DNA of 64,000 bases from Burkholderia sp. GAS332 (GTDB lineage: Bacteria > Pseudomonadota > Gammaproteobacteria > Burkholderiales > Burkholderiaceae): NCBI GenBank assembly GCA_900142905.1, contig FSRV01000002.1, positions 3,472,001 through 3,536,000 on the forward strand. The letters are read 5' to 3'. The notes beneath the pieces are model-generated. The model did not search any database. It was not told the DNA's origin and saw only the letters and a program-made list of their open reading frames with translations. Of the stretch, positions 16,220-23,279 are shown in pieces; the first letter of the stretch is position 1; the number at the start of each line of letters is the position of its first letter. A program made the translations under genes and the position numbers.

Positions 16220-17383
16220 TTAGAAGCGGTGACGCAGACCGACCGTAGCAGCCGTCTGGTTCTTCGACGACGACGGCAGTTGCGTGTTGTCGCCGCTGTA
16301 GATCGAAGCGACACCGCTGTCGCCCATTGCGTGTTGGTACACGGCTTGAGCGTAGACGTCCGTACGACGCGACAGCGAGTAGTCAGCTTGCAGGCCGATC
16401 TGGTGGTAGCGCACCGACGCCGAACCGCCGTCTGCCGTAACGCCGTAGCCCTTGCCGTCCGTGAACGTGTAAGCAACGCCCAGGCCCAGAGCCGGGGTCA
16501 GGTTGTACTTGCCGTTGACTTCGTAGTTGTTAGCGCGCAGCGATTGTTGCGTGCCAACGACGTTGTCGATACGCGACTGCGTCCATGCAGCACCGACGGT
16601 TGCCGGGCCGAACGAGTACGAAGCAGCTGCGCCGAATTCACGCTGACGGAAGTTGCCGGCCAGACCCAGGATCGAACCGTCCGAAGCACCGCCGTTGCTT
16701 GCCGTGCCTGCTGCGTTCGTTGCGCCCGGGTTGTTCTGCTGTGCGTAAGCAGCGCCCAAACGCAGGCCTTGGTACTGGTATGCAGCACCAACGCTGTATT
16801 CGCGGTTGTTTGCGAATGCACCAGCCTGGTTCGAGAAGCCGTACGTGCCGCCGAACGTGAAGCCTGCGTAGTTAGCGCTCGAGTACTTGATCGAGTTGTT
16901 GACTGCGTAGCCGCCGTTCGTGCTCAGGTTGTCGTTGTTGAACGGGTGAGCGAAGTACGTACCGCCCCAGCTGCCCGTTGCGGTCAGCGGTGCCAGGTAG
17001 TCTTGTGCTGCGTCGTATTGACGACCCAGCGTGACCGTACCGTATTGCGCGCTCGACAGACCGACAAACGCTTGACGGTTGAACATGCCGTTGTTGTTAG
17101 CGAACTTGCCGTTGTTGATGTTGAAGCCGCTTTCCAACGTGAAGATTGCCTTCAGACCGCCGCCCAGATCTTCCGAACCACGCAGACCGAACATGCTTTG
17201 GTTGATGCCGCCGCTACCTGCTGCCCACTTTGCGTTGCCGTGGCCGACGCCGTTGGCCGGAGCGACGTTGCTGGTGTACGTCAGGCCTGCGTCCAGCAGA
17301 CCGTACAGGGTCACGCTGCTTTGTGCGTGAGCGACAGATGCGAACGATGCGGCAACCGCAACAACGATGAGACTCTTTTTCAT
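16220..17383 (-). CDS. Outer-membrane porin (OmpC-like, Gram-negative porin family)
   Basis: This 387-aa trimeric beta-barrel porin lets small hydrophilic solutes cross the outer membrane. A signal peptide of about 20 residues (MKKSLIVVAVAASFASVAHA) is cleaved before QSSVTLYGLLDAGLTYTSN, the usual start of Burkholderiales porins. Alternating aromatic beta-strands run through the protein, and it ends in the C-terminal phenylalanine motif (TVGLRHRF) needed for Bam-dependent insertion. The codon usage is strongly biased, as in highly expressed genes. It is monocistronic with its own terminator, and the AT-rich region upstream probably holds a regulated promoter. Ion selectivity cannot be read from sequence. 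Confidence 0.96.
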   Translation of the reverse strand: MKKSLIVVAVAASFASVAHAQSSVTLYGLLDAGLTYTSNVAPANGVGHGNAKWAAGSGGINQSMFGLRGSEDLGGGLKAIFTLESGFNINNGKFANNNGMFNRQAFVGLSSAQYGTVTLGRQYDAAQDYLAPLTATGSWGGTYFAHPFNNDNLSTNGGYAVNNSIKYSSANYAGFTFGGTYGFSNQAGAFANNREYSVGAAYQYQGLRLGAAYAQQNNPGATNAAGTASNGGASDGSILGLAGNFRQREFGAAASYSFGPATVGAAWTQSRIDNVVGTQQSLRANNYEVNGKYNLTPALGLGVAYTFTDGKGYGVTADGGSASVRYHQIGLQADYSLSRRTDVYAQAVYQHAMGDSGVASIYSGDNTQLPSSSKNQTAATVGLRHRF

Positions 17384-18392
17384 GCGTGGGACTCCAGTTC
17401 GATAAATTTACGCGGGGAGCGGGACCTGCCTCAGCAGCGCAACCAGCGCTCGCTGCCGCCCTGTTGGCCGAACCGTTTCGGATCAGCCGGGCACCCTTTG
17501 AACGAAGCGTGAGTGTAGGGGGAGACCCTAGTAGCAACGCCCGCAGTTTACGCAACAGGATTTTTCAGAATCCGCAACAATCGGATCGAGAGAGGCATTA
17601 AGTCTTTATTTTTCAACCATTTATCGCAAAATTGGGGCCGCGACACGCTTGCTCTGGACAGAAGTTATTTGCAACATCTCAATATTAAAGTTGTGTGTAT
17701 GCAACAGCATTTAATATGCGTGACGTAATCGGGTCGGAACGATAAAAAGATGAGCGATATCTGATTGCCTGGAAATCGGGCAAATGCAGATGAGGAATGC
17801 GGCGCGGAGTAAATTTATTTCAGAAAACCGGGAACTTAATTCTATCAATGAGGTCGTTTGATTTGCGCTAGTTATTCAACATAGCGCGACATATAGGTTA
17901 TGCGCTGTTTGATCGATTAACAGGCGGCGGATTAACAAACCGGGTTGAATCCCGACTTGCCCTCCCTGTAGCTGCCGCTGCACCGCCTTGTGCGGACAGG
18001 CGCCAATGAAAAGCGTCGTGCGGCGATCATATGTAGTCAGGCTCGGGCGGCTATGCACGCAACGCGCTAGCACTTCAAAATGGGCGTCGCCGAATCAGTG
18101 AAGCCTTCAGCACGGGCATTGCCCGGGGGTGAATTGCGGCGCCGGCCGCCGCGTGACAAGAAACCCGTGCTGAAGGCGGATGGCATACATTGAACAGCCT
18201 TCCGTATTTAATTAACGGTGCAGCAGTCAGCTTTTTTACGCGGAGTTTCCCTACTTTCCGGCGGCGCGCCCTTGTGGCCGCGTCGCGACGGGTCGCGGTC
18301 GCCTTCTCAGCCCCCTGGGACGACCGCTCTCCAGGCGGAGACAATAGGCCTAATATAGCGGCACTTGTTCAGGCTGAATTGACAAACACCCT
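17384..18392. other. 1-kb non-coding region between porin and LysR gene
   Basis: The half next to the porin (17550-17900) is distinctly AT-rich for this genome (for example ATTTATTTCAG, TCAATATTAAAG) and is probably the porin promoter and control region. A minus-strand frame at 17876-18073 encodes 65 residues with no recognisable family and no good ribosome-binding site. A large inverted repeat lies at 18103-18177. The last 30 bp contain TAATAT, a possible -10 box for the LysR gene. A small regulatory RNA could be hidden here, but none is recognised. Confidence 0.45.
18103..18177. repeat. Inverted repeat with 14-bp perfect arms
   Basis: GCCTTCAGCACGGG (18103-18116) pairs with CCCGTGCTGAAGGC (18164-18177). 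The 47-base interior is very GC-rich and contains GCGGCGCCGGCCGCCGC, itself self-complementary. No T tract follows, so a simple terminator is unlikely. A REP-like element or structured RNA is possible. Confidence 0.7.
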
Positions 18393-19304
18393 ATGGATTT
18401 GAATCTGATCGGCCTGTTCGTCGAGATTGTGGAATCGCGCAGCCTCAGCGCCGCGGCGCGCAAGCTCGGCATGACGCGCTCAAACATCAGCCAGCGGCTG
18501 AAGCTGTTGGAACGCGAAACCGGCGCGCAACTGCTACGTCGCTCGACGCGAAATCTCGAACTGACGCAAGCCGGACACACGCTGTACGACTGCGGCCAGC
18601 GGATGCTTGAGGATCTGGGTACGGCGCGCGCATCGATCGACAGCCTTGGGCAGACACTGCGCGGCCGGGTGCGGATCAGCGTGCCAACCGGCTTCGGCCG
18701 GATGTTCATCGGCGCGAAGCTGCTTGAATTCGCGCGTACGCATCCGGGGATCACACTGAATGTCACGTTCAACAACCGGATCGAGGACCTGATCGCTGCG
18801 GAAGTCGACGTGGCGGTAAGAATCACGTCGACGCCGCCACTGGACTACGTGGCGCGCAACATCTGCTCGATCGACTGGAACCTGTATGCATCGGCCGGCT
18901 ATGTGGAAAAGCATGGTCCGATCGAGTGTCCTGCCGACCTCGAGCGGCAGACGCTGGTCGCTTCGCCCTACCCTGGCCGGCGCGTGACGATGACGCTCAC
19001 GCACCGGGAGAACGAAGCCGATGTCCACACGATCACGATGCAGCCCGCGTTGCAGTCGTCCGACTACCCATTCCTGGCTGAGGCTGTGTGCCAGGGCATG
19101 GGTATCGGGCTGTTGCCGGTCTACGTGCCGCATGCGCCGATGAACCGCGGACTGCTGCCGATCCTGCCGCAATACCGTGTCGCCGGTCAGCAGAACACCC
19201 TGTATATCGTCACCCTGCCCAATCGCTATCCATCGCCATCGACGCAGGCCCTGATCGACTACCTGCGCGACGAAATCCTTTCGCTCGCGCAGACATGGGT
19301 CTGA
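18393..19304 (+). CDS. LysR-family transcriptional regulator
   Basis: This 303-aa LysR regulator has an N-terminal HTH (MDLNLIGLFVEIVESRSLSAAARKLGMTRSNISQRL, residues 1-60) and an effector domain with the CrgA/DsdC-like layout (FGRMFIGAKLLEFARTHPGI, then NNRIEDLIAAEVDVAVRI). It is transcribed in the same direction as the CoA-transferase, DUF485 and symporter genes that follow after a 276-bp gap. It is probably the regulator of that organic-acid cassette, though LysR genes are more often divergent from their targets. Confidence 0.9.
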   Translation: MDLNLIGLFVEIVESRSLSAAARKLGMTRSNISQRLKLLERETGAQLLRRSTRNLELTQAGHTLYDCGQRMLEDLGTARASIDSLGQTLRGRVRISVPTGFGRMFIGAKLLEFARTHPGITLNVTFNNRIEDLIAAEVDVAVRITSTPPLDYVARNICSIDWNLYASAGYVEKHGPIECPADLERQTLVASPYPGRRVTMTLTHRENEADVHTITMQPALQSSDYPFLAEAVCQGMGIGLLPVYVPHAPMNRGLLPILPQYRVAGQQNTLYIVTLPNRYPSPSTQALIDYLRDEILSLAQTWV

Positions 19305-19442
19305 AGGACGGCGGGCGGTCGGCCTCCGCGCTCGACGTCAAGCTGTAATTAACAGTCCGTCAACTTTCAGTGGAATTGTCAATACGATTTGGTCATCCCA
19401 CAATGGGCCCATACGAAAAGCCTATACACGGAGACTGGGACA

Positions 19443-19537
19443 ATGAACCCTAATTGTCTGACGACATCGCCACGCGCGAACGGCGCGGCCAGATTCTCAT
19501 CGTGACCCTCAAGCACCCAGCCACGCATTCAACGTAG
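19443..19537 (+). pseudogene. Possible decayed enoyl-CoA hydratase N-terminus
   Basis: An ATG at 19443 with a good ribosome-binding site (GGAGACTGGGACA) opens a frame of only 20 codons. In the shifted frame from about 19475 the codons read RERRGQILIVTLKHPATHST and then stop at 19535-19537. This looks like the first beta-strand of crotonase-fold proteins (consensus G.I.IVTLNRP...N). A frameshift plus loss of the remainder would explain it. The neighbours (CoA-transferase, acid symporter) fit a lost hydratase. The similarity is judged by eye over about 20 residues, so confidence is low. Confidence 0.35.
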
Positions 19538-19580
19538 AAGCGGCGTCCTCGTCACGAACCCCTGTCAATCTGGATGTGCC

Positions 19581-20789
19581 ATGTCGAACCTGACTTCCTC
19601 GCTGCCGCTAGCCGGCGTTCGCGTCCTCGATCTCTCCCGCGTGCTGGCTGGACCGTGGTGCGGCATGGTGCTGGGCGATCTCGGCGCCGAAGTCATCAAG
19701 GTCGAGCACCCGAAGCGCGGCGACGACACCCGCGATTGGGGCTTGCGCGTCGGCTCGACCGAGACGGCCTATTTCAACAGCGTCAACCGCAACAAACGTT
19801 CGGTGAGTCTCGACCTGCAAACCGCCGAGGGCCAGCAGATCGCGCGGGAACTGGCGCAGAAGTGTGACGTCGTGATCCAGAACTTCAAGTTCGGTGGCGC
19901 GGAAAAGCTGGGCCTCGGATACGAGCAACTGAAGCAGGACCATGAGGACCTGATCTACTGCTCGATCTCCGGCTATGACCGCACGGGACCGGAAGCCGCG
20001 CGTCCCGGCTACGATCTCGTGGTTCAAGGCGAGGCTGGGCTGATGGCGCTCAACGGCGAAGCCGAACAGCCGCCGCTGAAATTCGGTGTTGCCGCTGTCG
20101 ACCTGTTCACCGGGATGTATTCAGCCCAGGCGGTGCTCGCGGCGCTTTTCGAGCGACAGCAGACCGGCAAGGGACGCCACATCGAAATGGCGCTGTTCGA
20201 TTGCGGCCTGATGATCACGTCGTATTACGGGCTGGAAGCGCTGCTCATGGGCGAAGACCCGCCGCGCTACGGCAACGCGCATCCTTCGATCGTGCCCTAC
20301 GGCGTATTCGATGCGGCCGATGGACCGCTCGTGATCACAGTCGGCAACAACAGCCAGTTCGCGCGCTTCTGTCGCGAGGTGATCGAACGCCCGGATCTCG
20401 CCGAAGACGACCGGTTCAAAACGAACATCAACCGTGCCGCGAACCGCGAGGTTCTCGTGCCCGAACTCAACCGGGAGATCGGTCGAAGAGAACGCCAGGT
20501 ACTGCTGCAACGCCTGACTCAGGCCGGCATTCCATGCGGCGAAGTGCTCGGTCTTCACGAGGCGCTCACCTCGAAGCGCGCGACGGACGCCGGGCTCGTG
20601 ACCACGCAGCCGCATCCGGAAGCCGGCAGCACACCTGTCCTCGCTCCGCCCTATCGCTTCGACGGTACGCGCTTGCCGGTCCGAAGCGCGCCGCCGCAAC
20701 TCGGGGAAGGCACGAAGGATGTTCTGCAGTCGCTGCTCGGCCTGTCGGACGAACGATTGTCACGGTTGAAGGCAGACGGCGTCGTTTAA
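19581..20789 (+). CDS. CaiB/BaiF family III CoA-transferase
   Basis: This 402-aa family III CoA-transferase moves CoA between two carboxylic acids through an aspartyl thioester. The catalytic Asp is Asp174 in AAVDLFTGMYSAQAVL. The N-terminal PLAGVRVLDLSRVLAGPWCGMVLGDLGAEVIKVE segment and the repeated knot-like fold layout are typical. Substrates could be succinyl-CoA with glutarate, hydroxymethylglutarate or another dicarboxylate; the sequence does not decide. It precedes a DUF485 protein and an ActP-type symporter on the same strand, separated by about 215 bp and a hairpin, so it may be a functional partner that activates the imported acid. Confidence 0.9.
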   Translation: MSNLTSSLPLAGVRVLDLSRVLAGPWCGMVLGDLGAEVIKVEHPKRGDDTRDWGLRVGSTETAYFNSVNRNKRSVSLDLQTAEGQQIARELAQKCDVVIQNFKFGGAEKLGLGYEQLKQDHEDLIYCSISGYDRTGPEAARPGYDLVVQGEAGLMALNGEAEQPPLKFGVAAVDLFTGMYSAQAVLAALFERQQTGKGRHIEMALFDCGLMITSYYGLEALLMGEDPPRYGNAHPSIVPYGVFDAADGPLVITVGNNSQFARFCREVIERPDLAEDDRFKTNINRAANREVLVPELNREIGRRERQVLLQRLTQAGIPCGEVLGLHEALTSKRATDAGLVTTQPHPEAGSTPVLAPPYRFDGTRLPVRSAPPQLGEGTKDVLQSLLGLSDERLSRLKADGVV

Positions 20790-20812
20790 CGTCGCAATGC
20801 GCCTCAGTGCAA

Positions 20813-20838
20813 CGGCACCGTTCCATGGTGCCGCTTTT
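20813..20838 (+). terminator. Hairpin after the CoA-transferase gene
   Basis: The arms CGGCACC (20813-20819) and GGTGCCG (20827-20833) are followed by CTTTTC. It is a moderate terminator or processing hairpin between the CoA-transferase and DUF485 genes. Confidence 0.55.
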
Positions 20839-21006
20839 CGAACGGCTGCTCGCAATCAGCCGCCCCTCTCCCCCGCCTCACGCCACACCCGACCACAACA
20901 ACAAGCGCTGCCCGAAGGCAGCCGGTAAAGCAGTTTCATCGAGCCTGCCGGGCTCATTCGATTCACCACCATAACGAAATCAGCAAGTCACAGGTTGGAG
21001 ACATCC

Positions 21007-21324
21007 ATGCAGCAGGCCCTCATCGATTCAATCAAAGCGAGTCCCGCCTACCGGCAGCTCGTCACTTCGCGTCGCCGCTTCAGCTTCACGCTGACGGCGT
21101 TGATGATCTTCACTTACTACGGCTTCATCCTGTTCGTCGCCCTCGCGCCGAAAGTGCTCGCTCATCCACTGTATGCCGGCGCCACGACGAGCGTCGGGAT
21201 CGTCGTGGGCGTCGGCATCATCCTGATCGCGGTCGGCCTGACGGGCGCTTATGTGCTGCGTGCGAATCGCACGTTCGATCCGTTGATGAGTGCGCTGCTC
21301 GCCAAAGCCCGGCAAGGAGACTGA
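21007..21324 (+). CDS. yjcH: DUF485 inner-membrane protein (YjcH-like)
   Basis: This 105-aa membrane protein has two predicted helices (LTALMIFTYYGFILFVALAPKVL at about 25-47 and TSVGIVVGVGIILIAVGLTGAYVL at about 58-82). DUF485 proteins are encoded directly before ActP-type symporters and are thought to assist them. The ATG at 21007, with GGAG seven bases upstream, is preferred to the weak TTG at 20995. The symporter gene begins 3 bp after the stop, so the pair is translated together. Confidence 0.92.
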   Translation: MQQALIDSIKASPAYRQLVTSRRRFSFTLTALMIFTYYGFILFVALAPKVLAHPLYAGATTSVGIVVGVGIILIAVGLTGAYVLRANRTFDPLMSALLAKARQGD

Positions 21325-21327
21325 ACG

Positions 21328-23013
21328 ATGAAACTCATTCGCGCCTTCTTCTGCGCGGGCCTCGCATCGATCGCCGCGCTCGCCCATGCCAACGCCATCA
21401 CCGGCCCGGTGCCTGAGCATGTTGAACTGAATCCTGTCGCGATCGGGATGTTTCTGCTCTTCGTGCTCGTCACGCTCGGCATCACGCGCTGGGCATCGCG
21501 CAAGACCCGCACGACGAAGGATTTCTACAGCGCCGGCGGAGGCATTACCGGCTTCCAGAACGGGCTCGCCATCGCGGGGGACTATATGTCCGCCGCTTCG
21601 TTTCTCGGCCTGTCCGGCATGGTTTTCGTTTTCGGCTTCGACGGTCTGATCTATTCGATCGGCTTTCTCGTCGGCTGGCCCTTCGTGATGTTCCTGCTCG
21701 CCGAACCGTTGCGCAATCTCGGCAAGTTCACGTTCGTCGATGTCGTCGCCTATCGTTTCGAGCAGGCGCCCATTCGCCTTCTGACGGCGAGCACGTCGCT
21801 CGTCGTCGTGATCTTCTATCTGGTCGTGCAGATGGTCGGCGCGGGCAAGCTGATTCAGTTGCTGTTCGGTTTGCAGTACTGGATGGCCGAGGTCATCGTC
21901 GGCGCGCTGATGGTGATCTACGTGTTCTTCGGCGGCATGACGGCGACCACCTGGGTACAGATCATCAAGGCCGTGCTGCTGCTCTGCGGCGCGACGTTCA
22001 TGGCCGTCACCGCGCTTGCGCAATTCGGCTTCAGCCCTGAGGAGATGTTTCGACGCGCCGTCGACGTCCATCCCGGCGCGCTGAGCATCATGGGCCCCGG
22101 CAAGCTGCTGAAGGACCCGCTGAACGCGCTCTCGCTCGGCATCGCGTTGATGTTCGGCACCGCCGGGTTCCCGCATATCCTGATGCGCTTCTTCACGGTG
22201 CCCAACGCGAAGGAGGCTCGCAAGTCCGTGTTCGTCGCCACGAGCTTCATCGGGTATTTCTATCTGCTGACTTTCACCATCGGCTTCTCCGCGATCGCGC
22301 TGCTCGCCCAGCATCCCGAATTCTTCAAGACCGCCGCCGACGGGCAGTTCAACCTCACGCGCGACCTGCTCGGCGGATCGAACATGGTGGCCGTCAAGCT
22401 GGCCCAGGCGGTGGGCGGCAACCTGTTCTACGGTTTCATCGCCGCCGTGACCTTCGCGACGATCCTGGCGGTCGTGGCGGGCCTGACGCTCTCCGGGGCG
22501 ACCACGGTGTCGCACGACCTGTACGCCTGCTGGCTCGCCCGCGGCAAAACCGACGAAGTCAGGGAAATGCGTATCTCCCGCGTCTCAACGTTGGTGCTGA
22601 GCGTAGTCGCGATCGGGCTCGGCATTCTCTTCGAGCACATCAACGTGGCATTTCTGGTCGGTCTCGTCGCGGCGGTCGCGGCGAGTGCGAACTTCCCGGT
22701 GCTGGTGTCGTCGATTTTCTGGCGCGGCATGACCACCCGCGGCGCGGTGGTCGGCGGCAGCCTCGGGCTGATTTCCGCCGTGCTCCTGACGCTGCTCTCA
22801 AAGTCGGTCTGGGTCGACGTCCTGCATCACACACACGCGCCGGTGTTCCTCGATAACCCCGCGCTCGTTTCGGTGCCGCTTGCGTTCGCCGGAATTTGGC
22901 TATTTTCGATGCTGGATCGGAGTGCGCGTGCGCAACGGGAGCGGGAAGCGTTTGCGTTGCAGGAGTTCTATGGACAAACGGGCATCCTGTCGATCAGGGC
23001 CGTCGATCATTGA
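21328..23013 (+). CDS. actP: ActP-type sodium:organic acid symporter
   Basis: This 561-aa sodium:solute symporter (SSS family) takes up a short monocarboxylate such as acetate with Na+. The N-terminus looks like a cleavable or first-helix hydrophobic segment ([16 protein letters not shown]). About 13 further helices follow, with the conserved SSS core [32 protein letters not shown] and the [19 protein letters not shown] loop. E. coli ActP is of similar length (549 aa) and also follows yjcH. No acetyl-CoA synthetase gene is adjacent; instead a CoA-transferase precedes, so the acid could be something other than acetate. Confidence 0.9.
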   Translation: MKLIRAFFCAGLASIAALAHANAITGPVPEHVELNPVAIGMFLLFVLVTLGITRWASRKTRTTKDFYSAGGGITGFQNGLAIAGDYMSAASFLGLSGMVFVFGFDGLIYSIGFLVGWPFVMFLLAEPLRNLGKFTFVDVVAYRFEQAPIRLLTASTSLVVVIFYLVVQMVGAGKLIQLLFGLQYWMAEVIVGALMVIYVFFGGMTATTWVQIIKAVLLLCGATFMAVTALAQFGFSPEEMFRRAVDVHPGALSIMGPGKLLKDPLNALSLGIALMFGTAGFPHILMRFFTVPNAKEARKSVFVATSFIGYFYLLTFTIGFSAIALLAQHPEFFKTAADGQFNLTRDLLGGSNMVAVKLAQAVGGNLFYGFIAAVTFATILAVVAGLTLSGATTVSHDLYACWLARGKTDEVREMRISRVSTLVLSVVAIGLGILFEHINVAFLVGLVAAVAASANFPVLVSSIFWRGMTTRGAVVGGSLGLISAVLLTLLSKSVWVDVLHHTHAPVFLDNPALVSVPLAFAGIWLFSMLDRSARAQREREAFALQEFYGQTGILSIRAVDH

Positions 23014-23032
23014 GTTGATTTGAATTGATGTT

Positions 23033-23120
23033 TGGTGGGCCGGGTCGGAGTCGAACCGACGATGTCCTTTCGGAGGCGGATTATGAGTCCGCTGCCTGCA
23101 ACCAGCACGGCGTCCGGCCC
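23033..23120 (-). tRNA. Class II tRNA-like gene with CAU anticodon
   Basis: On the minus strand a complete cloverleaf can be drawn. The acceptor GGGCCGG/CCGGCCC is 7 perfect pairs, followed by A73 and an encoded CCA. The D stem has 3 pairs (GCC/GGC) with GG in the loop. The anticodon stem is GCGGA/TCCGC with loop CTCATAA (anticodon CAU). A 15-nt variable arm contains TCC-GAAA-GGA, and the T arm is GTCGG-TTCGACT-CCGAC. A long variable arm belongs to Ser, Leu, Tyr or Sec tRNAs, none of which reads AUG or AUA. Position 8 is A and 14 is U, the reverse of the usual U8-A14 pair. It would be called Met or Ile by anticodon alone, which the body does not support. It follows rpoD on the same strand behind two hairpin terminators. 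Confidence 0.85.
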
Positions 23121-23141
23121 TGAGAAAACTAAGACAACCAA

Positions 23142-23171
23142 GAAAAAGACCCGGTCTTGAAGGCCGGGCCT
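23142..23171 (-). terminator. Second hairpin between rpoD and the tRNA-like gene
   Basis: Minus-strand reading gives AGGCCCGG, a 9-base loop and CCGGGTCT (one G-U pair), then TTTTTCTT. It lies about 20 bp upstream of the tRNA 5' end and would stop read-through from rpoD. Confidence 0.7.
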
Positions 23172-23199
23172 AGTCACTGATTGGCCGACATACTACACG

Positions 23200-23252
23200 A
23201 AAAAGGGGCTTTCGTGACCGCTTCGCTCTCGCGAAACGACCAGGAAGCCCCT
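23200..23252 (-). terminator. rpoD terminator
   Basis: On the minus strand the arms AGGGGCTT and AAGCCCCT enclose an internal TCGCGAGAGCGA hairpin and are followed by five T residues. It starts about 28 bp after the rpoD stop. Confidence 0.82.
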
Positions 23253-23279
23253 AGATTTGCTACATCCTGCCAACTTCGA

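Noticed and set aside
16229..17512. Plus-strand open frame of 427 codons opposite the porin gene
   Set aside because: Val/Arg/Cys-rich nonsense composition caused by the strongly biased codon usage of the porin. No start signal.
17876..18073. 65-codon minus-strand frame in the porin-LysR gap
   Set aside because: No ribosome-binding site, no family and unusual composition. Could be a relic, but not supported as a gene.
21028..22515. Minus-strand open frame of 495 codons opposite the ActP-type symporter and DUF485 genes
   Set aside because: Charged, repetitive composition (many Arg, Glu, His, Gln) typical of a reverse frame of a membrane protein. Not a gene.
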